From Rheinheimera pleomorphica (lineage in GTDB: Bacteria > Pseudomonadota > Gammaproteobacteria > Enterobacterales > Alteromonadaceae): DNA of 64,000 bases. Shown one piece after another: positions 7,908-15,306 of this stretch. The translations under genes and the position numbers were made by a program. Every line of letters begins with the position of its first letter. Position 1 is the first letter of the stretch. The notes under the pieces were generated by a model. The model was not told where the DNA came from, ran no database searches, and saw only the letters and a program-made list of their open reading frames with translations. The stretch lies in contig NZ_SIRR01000003.1 of NCBI RefSeq assembly GCF_011634895.1, positions 1 to 64,000 of the forward strand. Reading direction: 5' to 3'.

Positions 7908-9040
7908 GTGTCCTGAATAAAATGTTGCGTGATTTGGAGCACCGTCAGCAACACCTCAGTACCGATAACGACAGGGCGGTGCCGGGCGTAGCCGTAGACG
8001 ATGGCCGGCCTTTATGGCTTAACCTGCTGTTAGTGCTTAGCTTTATATTGTTGTGCTTTGCCGTGTACGCCATTTTAAGCCGCTCTGTCACAGCCAGCAA
8101 ACAAACTGCAACCAGCGTCGCGCAGCATGCTGCGCTAACCGCTGCCGACAGCCCGGTTAAGGCTGCCGCGGATAAAGCTGATATCGCCGCCGATAATACA
8201 GCAGCGCAGGTGCCCCAGCGGGTAGCTGATGCGCCTCAACCGGCAGTTATTGCTGCTATGCCGGCCGATACTGTCCCGCCAGATATTAACGAAGACCGCC
8301 CCAGTGCCCCCGCTATGCTGCCCGGTGATAGGGCGCTGGCCCAGCCAAATCGCGGCGATAGCCACGTAGCCGACGAACCGCCGTTAACCGATAGCCGCAG
8401 CGCCGAGGTGCCAGCGCAGCCGGCAAAACCGGCCGCCCGGGCGGTAACCATAGAGCGCGCCGGCCTGACGGTGGCGCAACAGGCCGAGGTATTGATGCAG
8501 CAAGCCCTGGCTGCCGAGCAAAGCGGCGAGTTACAGCAGGCCTTACAGCGCTGGCAGCAGGTACAGGCGCTTACGCCCACACAAAGCAGGCCTTATCTGG
8601 CGCAAGCCAGAATTTGGCAGCTGTTAGGGCAAACCGCGCAGTCAGTGCAGGTGTTGCAGCAAGCGTTGGCGCAGCGCATCGTTGATGCTGATATCCAGCT
8701 GCTGCTGGCACAACAGGCGGCTGCGCGGCAGCAGTGGCAACAAGTCACGGATTTACTGCCAGAGCAGTTTGAGCTGGCACAACAAGTAGAATATTACGGC
8801 CTTAAAGCCACGGCGCTGCAGCAATTGGGGCAGCCGCAAGCGGCACTAAATTGGTTTGCCCAACTGGTAAGGTTGCAGCCAGAGCAAGCGCGCTGGTGGC
8901 TGGGAGCGGCACTGGCGTACGACGCCTTACAGCAGCGGCAGCAGGCAAGGTTACATTTTCAGCAGGCATTGCAGCGTGGCGACAGCTTATCGCCCGCCAG
9001 CCGTCATTATATTCAACAGCGCTTAGCCGCCACAGAGTAA
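7904..9040 (+). CDS. mshN: MSHA biogenesis protein MshN, TPR protein
   Basis: The start is the ATG at 7904 overlapping the mshM stop, giving 378 residues beginning MSVLNKMLRDLEHR, the typical MshN opening. One membrane helix at about residues 40-60 is followed by a long low-complexity Ala/Pro/Asp linker (about 65-190) and a C-terminal block of tetratricopeptide-like helices (about 195-375). The topology matches MshN: cytoplasmic N-terminus and a periplasmic TPR domain that probably engages the secretin. A longer upstream in-frame extension exists, but it overlaps mshM in another frame and is not credible. Four bases separate it from mshE. Confidence 0.88.
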   Translation: MSVLNKMLRDLEHRQQHLSTDNDRAVPGVAVDDGRPLWLNLLLVLSFILLCFAVYAILSRSVTASKQTATSVAQHAALTAADSPVKAAADKADIAADNTAAQVPQRVADAPQPAVIAAMPADTVPPDINEDRPSAPAMLPGDRALAQPNRGDSHVADEPPLTDSRSAEVPAQPAKPAARAVTIERAGLTVAQQAEVLMQQALAAEQSGELQQALQRWQQVQALTPTQSRPYLAQARIWQLLGQTAQSVQVLQQALAQRIVDADIQLLLAQQAAARQQWQQVTDLLPEQFELAQQVEYYGLKATALQQLGQPQAALNWFAQLVRLQPEQARWWLGAALAYDALQQRQQARLHFQQALQRGDSLSPASRHYIQQRLAATE

Positions 9041-9044
9041 CGCT

Positions 9045-10790
9045 ATGCAAAGACCTCGTTTAAAAATGCGTTTGGGTGACTTACTGGTACATGAGCAGAT
9101 TATTTCTGCCCCGCAGTTGCAGCAGGCGCTAACGCAACAGCAGCAAACCGGCCGCAAACTGGGCGCAACCCTGACCGAGCTGAAGTTTTTATCTGAGCAG
9201 CAGTTACTGCAATTTCTGGCGCAGCAGTTGAATGTGCCTTTTTTGGATATCGCGCAAAAGCGTATTGACCCCAAAGCCGTACAACTGTTACCTGAAGTGC
9301 AGGCCCGCCGCTTTAGGGCGCTGGTGCTGGAGGATCATGGCAGCAAAGTACTGGTCGGTATGAGCGACCCGGCTGATTTAGCGGCTTTAGATCAGATTGC
9401 TGCTTTGCTGGCGCCACGGCAGATTGAGCTGGCAGTAGTGCGGGAAAGCCAGTTAATAGAAGCCTTTGACACCTTGTACCGTCGTACCAAAGAGATTGAA
9501 AGCTTTGCCAGCCAGTTAAAAGCAGAGCATGGTGAAGACAGTGATCTTGATCTGGCCGCGCTGGACGAACAGGCCGATGCTGATAACACTATCGTTAAAC
9601 TGCTGCAGTCCATTTTTGAAGATGCCGTCCAGGTTAAGGCGTCAGACATTCATATTGAACCGGATGAAAAGGTGCTGCGCATCCGCCAGCGGGTAGACGG
9701 CGTGCTGCAGGAAAATATTCTGAATCAGGTCAGTATTGCCTCGGCTCTGGTGCTGCGGCTGAAACTGATGGCGAATCTGGATATTTCAGAAAAACGCTTA
9801 CCACAGGATGGCCGTTTTCAGATTAACGTGAAAGCGCACCGCATTGATGTGCGTATTTCGACGATGCCGGTGCAATACGGTGAGTCGGTGGTAATGCGTT
9901 TACTGGACCAATCGGCGGGCTTGTTGCATCTGGAGGAAACCGGCATGCCGGCACCGTTACTGGCTAAGCTCAGGCGCATTATAAAAAGCCCGCACGGTAT
10001 GATATTGGTAACCGGGCCGACTGGCTCCGGTAAAACCACCACACTCTATGGTTTGTTAAGTGAATTAAACCAGCAAGGCAGCAAGATCATCACGGTAGAA
10101 GATCCGGTGGAATATCGGCTGCCAAGGGTAAACCAGGTGCAGGTAAACCATAAAATTGGCCTGACTTTTTCCAACGTATTGCGTACCACTTTACGGCAAG
10201 ACCCTGACATTATCATGGTAGGTGAGATGCGCGACCAGGAAACGGCTGAAATGGGTCTGCGCGGCGCCTTAACCGGCCATTTAGTCTTATCAACCCTGCA
10301 TACCAATGATGCGGTAACCAGTACTCTGCGGCTGATTGATATGGGCGCGGCGCCTTATCTGGTGGCCTCAGCACTGCGGGCCATTATTGCGCAGCGGCTG
10401 GTTCGGCGGCTGTGTGATTACTGCAAACAACCCTATCAGCCGGATGAGCTGGAAAGCAGCTGGTTGCGCCATCATAAAGCAAATGCTAACGCCAGGTACT
10501 GGCATGCGCCGGGCTGTCAGTCCTGCAATCAGAGCGGCTACAAAGGCCGTTTCGGTGTTTTTGAGCTGCTGATTATCACCAAGCCACTGGCCGATGCACT
10601 ACGCCGTGACGATACCGCCGGTTTTGCCCAGCTGGCGCATCACAGCGAAGGTTTTACCAGCCTGGGCACTATGGCGCTGCACTATGCCCAGCAGGGGATG
10701 ACCAGTCTGGATGAAGTGATCCGGGTATCGGAATATCTGGATACCGACCCTGATGCTGCCGTGGCTGATGTTCAGGCCGGAGTTGACTGA
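9045..10790 (+). CDS. mshE: MSHA pilus extension ATPase MshE
   Basis: GspE/PilB-family assembly ATPase that powers MSHA extension. The N-terminus (residues about 6-70) is a MshEN domain of paired RLGDLLV...LQQALTQQ and KLGATL...LLQFLAQQL repeats, a fold known in Vibrio MshE to bind c-di-GMP. A linker is followed by the ATPase: Walker A GPTGSGKT at 324-331, an Asp box and Walker B with IIMVGEMRD, a His box with LVLSTLHTNDA, and a zinc site CDYC...CQSC near 459-491. All key residues look intact at 581 residues. c-di-GMP control is inferred from the MshEN domain. Two bases separate it from mshG. Confidence 0.95.
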   Translation: MQRPRLKMRLGDLLVHEQIISAPQLQQALTQQQQTGRKLGATLTELKFLSEQQLLQFLAQQLNVPFLDIAQKRIDPKAVQLLPEVQARRFRALVLEDHGSKVLVGMSDPADLAALDQIAALLAPRQIELAVVRESQLIEAFDTLYRRTKEIESFASQLKAEHGEDSDLDLAALDEQADADNTIVKLLQSIFEDAVQVKASDIHIEPDEKVLRIRQRVDGVLQENILNQVSIASALVLRLKLMANLDISEKRLPQDGRFQINVKAHRIDVRISTMPVQYGESVVMRLLDQSAGLLHLEETGMPAPLLAKLRRIIKSPHGMILVTGPTGSGKTTTLYGLLSELNQQGSKIITVEDPVEYRLPRVNQVQVNHKIGLTFSNVLRTTLRQDPDIIMVGEMRDQETAEMGLRGALTGHLVLSTLHTNDAVTSTLRLIDMGAAPYLVASALRAIIAQRLVRRLCDYCKQPYQPDELESSWLRHHKANANARYWHAPGCQSCNQSGYKGRFGVFELLIITKPLADALRRDDTAGFAQLAHHSEGFTSLGTMALHYAQQGMTSLDEVIRVSEYLDTDPDAAVADVQAGVD

Positions 10791-10792
10791 GT

Positions 10793-12022
10793 ATGGCGAA
10801 CTTTCAGTACAGCGCCCGCGATGCCAATGGTAAAGCCGTCAGCGGTGAAATTGAAGCCGGCAATGAGAGCGCCGCGGCCGACTTACTGCGCCGGCGCAAC
10901 TATATTCCACTCACCATCCAGCCGCTGCAGCCAAGCAGCGGTGTCAGCCTGAGTATGCCGGTGCTGTGGCAGCGTAACGTATCGCTAACCGACCTGATTA
11001 TGTTGTCGCGGCAAATGTACTCACTGATGAAGGCCGGTATTCCAATTATCCGTGCAATTGAAGGTTTAGCACTTAGCACCAGCTCAAAACGCTTGCAGCA
11101 GATCCTCACCGAGCTGGTAGAGCAGCTGCAAAATGGCCGTAACCTGTCGCAGGCGATGGCGGCGCACCCTACTGTGTTCAGCCGCCTGATGGTCAGCATA
11201 GTGCATGTGGGGGAGAACACCGGCCGCTTAGATGAAGCCTTTTTACAGCTGACCTACTATTTTGAACAGGAACTGGAAACCCGCAAGCAAATTAAACAAG
11301 CCACCCGCTATCCTATCTTTGTGCTGGCAACCTTAGTTGTTGCGATGTTTATTTTAAACCTGTTGGTAATACCGCAGTTTGCCAATATGTTTGCCCGCTT
11401 TAACGCCGAGCTGCCATGGTCAACCCAGGCGTTGCTAGCCAGTTCTGCCTTTTTTATTGCTTACTGGCCACTGCTTATCGTGTTGCTGGTAGGGGGCAGC
11501 TTTGGCTTACGGCATTACATTAAAACCGACAATGGCCGTAAGGTTTGGGGCCGCTGGAAAATACGTTTTCCCATTATTGGCAGTGTTATTTACCGCGCAA
11601 CGCTGGGCCGTTTCGCCCGTAGCTTTGGTATGATGTTAAAAGCTGGCGTGCCGATGACCAGTGCGTTAACACTGGTTGCTGATGCGGTGGATAACGATTA
11701 CCTGGGTGACAATATCCGTGACATGCGGCGCAATATCGAACGCGGCGAAAGCCTGCTTAAGGTCAGCCAGCAAAGCCAGATGTTTACCCCGCTGGTGTTG
11801 CAAATGCTGGCCGTGGGTGAAGAAACCGGTGCTATGGATGATATGCTATCAGAAGTGGCCGGCTTTTATGAGCGCGAAGTGGCGTTTGATTTAAAAAGTT
11901 TGACCGCCAAAATAGAGCCTATTTTAATTGCCATTGTCGCCGTGATGGTATTAATACTGGCGCTGGGCATTTTTACGCCAATGTGGGATATGCTAAACGC
12001 CTACAAAGGCGGTAGCAGTTAA
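10793..12022 (+). CDS. mshG: MSHA inner-membrane platform protein MshG
   Basis: GspF/PilC-family polytopic platform protein on which the MshE motor acts. Two homologous cytoplasmic domains are visible: LSRQMYSLMKAGIPIIRAIE near residues 72-91, and RFARSFGMMLKAGVPMTSAL near 275-294. There are three membrane segments, at about 170-190, 222-242 and 378-400. It is 409 residues, normal for the family. It follows mshE by 2 bp and is the last gene of the machinery part of the locus. No mshF gene lies in the 89 bp before the pilin genes. Confidence 0.94.
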   Translation: MANFQYSARDANGKAVSGEIEAGNESAAADLLRRRNYIPLTIQPLQPSSGVSLSMPVLWQRNVSLTDLIMLSRQMYSLMKAGIPIIRAIEGLALSTSSKRLQQILTELVEQLQNGRNLSQAMAAHPTVFSRLMVSIVHVGENTGRLDEAFLQLTYYFEQELETRKQIKQATRYPIFVLATLVVAMFILNLLVIPQFANMFARFNAELPWSTQALLASSAFFIAYWPLLIVLLVGGSFGLRHYIKTDNGRKVWGRWKIRFPIIGSVIYRATLGRFARSFGMMLKAGVPMTSALTLVADAVDNDYLGDNIRDMRRNIERGESLLKVSQQSQMFTPLVLQMLAVGEETGAMDDMLSEVAGFYEREVAFDLKSLTAKIEPILIAIVAVMVLILALGIFTPMWDMLNAYKGGSS

Positions 12023-12075
12023 GCTGGATCAAAGCGGAAATATATTAATACGGATGTAATTATAACGATAAGCGA

Positions 12076-12104
12076 TATACTAATGATAATAACCAGTTGG
12101 GAGA
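12076..12104 (+). promoter_or_regulatory. Candidate pilin-operon promoter -10 and ribosome site
   Basis: The 89-bp AT-rich gap between mshG and mshB holds a good -10-like TATACT at 12076-12081, without a convincing -35, and a ribosome site GGGAGA at about 12099-12104. It is the first real gap in the locus. Pilin genes usually have a stronger promoter of their own, so a promoter here is likely, but its exact position is a guess. Confidence 0.35.
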
Positions 12105-12111
12105 CACAAGT

Positions 12112-12681
12112 ATGAAAAGGCAAACAGGTTTTACCTTAATTGAATTAATTATAGTGGTGATTATTTTAGGCCTGCTGGCCGCCACGGCATTACCACGGTT
12201 TTTAAATGTAACCGAACAGGCGGAAGAAGCGTCAATCGAAGGTATTGCTGGTGGCTTTGCTGCTGCAGTGGGCCTTGTACGTGCACAGTGGGAAGTCGAA
12301 AGCCGGCCAGGTAAGGACTCCACGAGTGCACAGATTAATTATGACGGCGTACCAGTTGGGGTAGATGGCGGTACCGCCACTCGTACTGGTGGTTACCCAA
12401 CTACTGATGCTGTTACAAGTAATACTCTTGCCACAACGATGAACAGCGGTGATTGTTTAGGTGTTTTAAATACTATTTTACAAGCCCCCCCAAGGGCGAC
12501 TAATACTGCTGCAGATTTCAACGACAGTACTAATACTTTGTTTGTTCGTGCTGATGCAAACTTATGCTATTACCATCAGGTTGCGACTGTTGGTGCGGCA
12601 GCGCCTACGGGCACCGCTACTCCGGGCAATGGATTTATCTATAATCCTGCCACCGGCCAAGTTAATGTTTTCAAGAACTGA
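12112..12681 (+). CDS. mshB: MSHA minor pilin MshB
   Basis: Type IV prepilin of 189 residues. A short basic leader KRQTG is followed by FTLIELIIVVIILGLLAATALPRF: peptidase cleavage after Gly and the required Glu at mature position 5. The sequence after the helix (FLNVTEQAEEASIEG..., then VGLVRAQWEV) matches the MshB type rather than the major pilin. Cysteines near residues 111 and 148 could form the D-region disulfide. The ATG at 12112 has a good GGGAGA ribosome site; an in-frame TTG 15 bp upstream is rejected. mshA follows after 25 bp. Confidence 0.85.
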   Translation: MKRQTGFTLIELIIVVIILGLLAATALPRFLNVTEQAEEASIEGIAGGFAAAVGLVRAQWEVESRPGKDSTSAQINYDGVPVGVDGGTATRTGGYPTTDAVTSNTLATTMNSGDCLGVLNTILQAPPRATNTAADFNDSTNTLFVRADANLCYYHQVATVGAAAPTGTATPGNGFIYNPATGQVNVFKN

Positions 12682-12706
12682 ATTTAGATAAGAGATAGGT
12701 AGTAAT

Positions 12707-13207
12707 ATGAAACGCAATCAAGGTTTTACATTAATAGAGTTAATCATTGTTATCGTCATTCTGGGTATCCTGGCAGTAACGGCAGCTCCCCGGTTTTTAA
12801 ATTTCTCTGGTGATGCTAAGGCATCAGTACTTCAGGGGGTTGAAGGCGCGGTGAAATCTGCTTCGGCAATGGTATATGGCAAAGCGGTTATTGCCGGTGT
12901 ACAAAGAGCTGCCCTGTCATGCCTTGACGGTAATACAGTGACGGCTGCTGATGGAGATCCAGCAGCCTGTGCTTCGGGTGAGGATATTATTTTCGGTTAC
13001 CCGGCAGCCGATGCTGGTGCCATCCGCGCAGTGGCAGATTTAAAAGCCGAAGATTTTGTGTTTAATACGGCTGGGGGCACACCTGTAGCAATACGTATTG
13101 CACAAACCACGGCCGACTTAGCGGATGATGGTTGCTATGTAGAGTACACGCAAGCGGCAGATGCTGACACTCAGTTTGCTACAGCTCTTGTTATAACTGG
13201 CTGCTAA
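12707..13207 (+). CDS. mshA: MSHA major pilin MshA
   Basis: Prepilin of 166 residues with leader MKRNQG and the helix FTLIELIIVIVILGILAVTAAPRFLN, characteristic of MshA major subunits. Cleavage falls between Gly and Phe, and Glu5 is present. The globular part holds four cysteines (in the segments SCLDG, AACAS, GCYVEY and the C-terminal TGC), consistent with disulfide loops, and ends on Cys. It is normal length for MshA. Position directly after mshB and before mshC is the conserved order. Identification as the major subunit rests on the AVTAAPRFLN signature and position. Confidence 0.88.
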   Translation: MKRNQGFTLIELIIVIVILGILAVTAAPRFLNFSGDAKASVLQGVEGAVKSASAMVYGKAVIAGVQRAALSCLDGNTVTAADGDPAACASGEDIIFGYPAADAGAIRAVADLKAEDFVFNTAGGTPVAIRIAQTTADLADDGCYVEYTQAADADTQFATALVITGC

Positions 13208-13224
13208 GCACTGAGTTCAACAGC

Positions 13225-13713
13225 ATGAAAAACGCATCATACCGCGGCTTTACCTTAGTTGAGCTGGTTGTGGTGCTGGTAATAATCGGGGTACTGGCGG
13301 TTAGCCTGCTACCCCGTTTTTTTGATGCTACGGGTACCTCGGAGTACCTGTATCGCGATCAGATCATCAATGTAATGCGTAATATCCAACTGCGTGCCAT
13401 GCAGTGCACCGACAGCGCTTGTCGCAATGACTTAAGCCGCTGCAATGCCCCGGTGCTGTTTATCGGCAGCAGCCTTATTGGCACCAACCCCAGCAGTTGC
13501 AGCGACAATCTTATTCAGGTTGGCAGTGGTGAAAATATCAGTTTCAGTTTTAGCCACGGCGTTGATTTATCCTTTAACAGCTTAGGCCAGCCGGTTACTG
13601 CCGAAACCCTGCCAAGCCGCCTCTGTACGTCTGGTGGCTGCCAGCTGACAATCAATGCCGCCAATACTCTGCGCATCTGCATTGAAAGCGAAGGCTATAT
13701 CCACCCATGTTAA
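13225..13713 (+). CDS. mshC: MSHA minor pilin MshC
   Basis: Prepilin-like protein of 162 residues: leader MKNASYRG, then FTLVELVVVLVIIGVLAVSLLPRFF, with Glu5 intact. The rest is cysteine-rich (about nine Cys), which suggests several disulfides in the periplasm. It overlaps the mshD start by 7 bp. In MSHA systems MshC is a low-abundance pseudopilin needed for pilus assembly. The call is by position and general type, since the globular domain is poorly conserved. Confidence 0.82.
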   Translation: MKNASYRGFTLVELVVVLVIIGVLAVSLLPRFFDATGTSEYLYRDQIINVMRNIQLRAMQCTDSACRNDLSRCNAPVLFIGSSLIGTNPSSCSDNLIQVGSGENISFSFSHGVDLSFNSLGQPVTAETLPSRLCTSGGCQLTINAANTLRICIESEGYIHPC

Positions 13714-14234
13714 AACCGGCCCGTGGCGTTACGCTGATAGAGCTGATTGCCGGCATCGTTGTGCTGGCCATTAGCTTAACGCTTATTACCTCAGTGCTGG
13801 GGCCGTTATTTGTTAAATCTGCCGATCCCTGGCATCAGGTACGCGCGGCCGAGCTGGGCCACAGTTTAATGAATGAAATACTGTCGCGTCGCTATGACAA
13901 AAACAGTTTTAAAGACGGCAGTGAGCTGCGTTGTGGTGAAAGCGGCGCCCCTGCCTGCAGCGCTATACCGGTATTTGTGCCGCCAAGAAGCGGTGCCCGC
14001 TCCGGCTTTGTCGGCGTAGAAGACTATAATGATTATCAAACCAGTGGCGATACATTAACCGACGCCAAAGACAGCGCCTTGGCTGAGCTGTATCGCAGTT
14101 ATCTGATCGAGGTTGACGTGGTAGACGCAGGCACTCAGCCGGAAAGTTTTGCCAATGTGCGGCGCATCAGCGTTATTGTTACCACCCCCACCGGCGCTGA
14201 AGTGCGTTTTACTGCCTATAAGGGTAACTGGTAA
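13707..14234 (+). CDS. mshD: MSHA minor pilin MshD
   Basis: Prepilin-like protein of 175 residues with leader MLKPARG and helix VTLIELIAGIVVLAISLTLITSVL. Val rather than Phe follows the cleavage Gly, as in many MshD/PilV-type minor pilins. The body contains the acidic SADPWHQVRAAELGHSLMNEIL segment typical of MshD. It overlaps mshC by 7 bp and mshO by one base. Confidence 0.85.
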   Translation: MLKPARGVTLIELIAGIVVLAISLTLITSVLGPLFVKSADPWHQVRAAELGHSLMNEILSRRYDKNSFKDGSELRCGESGAPACSAIPVFVPPRSGARSGFVGVEDYNDYQTSGDTLTDAKDSALAELYRSYLIEVDVVDAGTQPESFANVRRISVIVTTPTGAEVRFTAYKGNW

Positions 14235-14911
14235 TGCGCCGCAACGGTTTTACGCTGGTGGAGCTTATTACCGTAATGGTGGTACTGGCTGTGCTGGCGC
14301 TGGGTGCCAGCAGCTATATTGGCATTGGTAGCCAGATGTATGTTGATGCGGCCCAGCGTGAGCAGTTGCTGGCGCAAAGCCGCTTTGTTGCCGAACGCCT
14401 GGTGCGGGAGCTAAGAAATGCGCTGCCAAACAGTATCAAGGCCGAGAATGATTGTCTGGAGTTTATGCCGATTAAAGCCGTGGGGCTGTATCAGTCTTTA
14501 ACCGCAGATAGCTTAACCTATAGCTGGTTGAGCGCGCAGGTAGAGGAGAACGATTACATCGTGATCTATGCCCAGTATCCGCAGCATGTCAGGCCCGGCG
14601 CACAGAGCAGAGCCAGACAGGTCAGCGCGCTAGGGGCCAATACGCTGACGTTTAGCGGCGCTGCTTTTAGTGTTGAGTCGCCGGCCAGACGATTTTATGT
14701 CTATGATGAAACGGTACGTTACTGCCGGCTGGGCGCCAATTTAACCCGCAACGGTGAGCTGATGGCGCAGCAGCTGCAGGCCGATAGCCGTTTTACGGTG
14801 GCCGAAGCGACGCTGGAGCGCAATGCGCTGGTAAACCTGTATCTTAATTTTGGCCCCACCGGCAGTGGTATGTTTTTTAACTACGAGGTGCATATTCCAA
14901 ATGTACCCTAA
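14234..14911 (+). CDS. mshO: MSHA minor pilin MshO
   Basis: Prepilin-like protein of 225 residues, leader MRRNG and helix FTLVELITVMVVLAVLALGASSYI with Glu5. The segment SRFVAERLVRELRNALPNSI is typical of GspJ/PilW-like minor pseudopilins, to which MshO is related. It shares one base with the end of mshD and overlaps mshP by 11 bp. In the homologous secretion systems GspJ-like proteins sit at the fibre tip, and MshO may do so here (inference). Confidence 0.87.
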   Translation: MRRNGFTLVELITVMVVLAVLALGASSYIGIGSQMYVDAAQREQLLAQSRFVAERLVRELRNALPNSIKAENDCLEFMPIKAVGLYQSLTADSLTYSWLSAQVEENDYIVIYAQYPQHVRPGAQSRARQVSALGANTLTFSGAAFSVESPARRFYVYDETVRYCRLGANLTRNGELMAQQLQADSRFTVAEATLERNALVNLYLNFGPTGSGMFFNYEVHIPNVP

Positions 14912-15305
14912 ACCCTATACACAAGGCGGCAGTGCTTTAGTGGTCGCCATTTTTATTATAGTGGTGATGCTGGCGCTGGTGCTGAGCTTGTCACGTTTGC
15001 TGATTAGCAGTAGTGAAAATGTGGTGTATGAAGTGCAGGGCACTAAAGCGTTGTTTACTGCGCAAAGCGGGCTTGAGCTGGCGTTAACCGAATTATTCCC
15101 GCTGGTTGGCACCGGTAGCTGTAGTGCTAAAAACTATAACTTTAGCTCGGCGACGGAATTAACCGGCTGCAGCGCCGCAGTAAGCTGTGCTGAGCTAACC
15201 AATGCGTTACCCGACGGTGGCAGTGTGTTTCGCCTGACCAGTGTGTCAACTTGCAACAGCGCGGATTTTGTCACCAGCCGCAAAGTGCAGATAGAGGTAC
15301 GTTGA
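14901..15305 (+). CDS. mshP: MSHA biogenesis protein MshP (GspK/PilX-like)
   Basis: Protein of 134 residues starting at the ATG at 14901 within the end of mshO. It lacks the FTLxE signature but has GGSALVVAIFIIVVMLALVLSLSRLL, the PilX/GspK-type N-terminal helix without a clear Glu5. A short cysteine-containing periplasmic domain follows. GspK-type subunits lack Glu5 and cap the pilus tip, so this is a plausible tip component beside MshO. One base separates it from mshQ. Confidence 0.83.
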   Translation: MYPKPYTQGGSALVVAIFIIVVMLALVLSLSRLLISSSENVVYEVQGTKALFTAQSGLELALTELFPLVGTGSCSAKNYNFSSATELTGCSAAVSCAELTNALPDGGSVFRLTSVSTCNSADFVTSRKVQIEVR

Positions 15306-15306
15306 T

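Noticed and set aside
12023-12111. Hidden mshF between mshG and mshB
   Set aside because: Only 89 bp, AT-rich, with no usable open frame.
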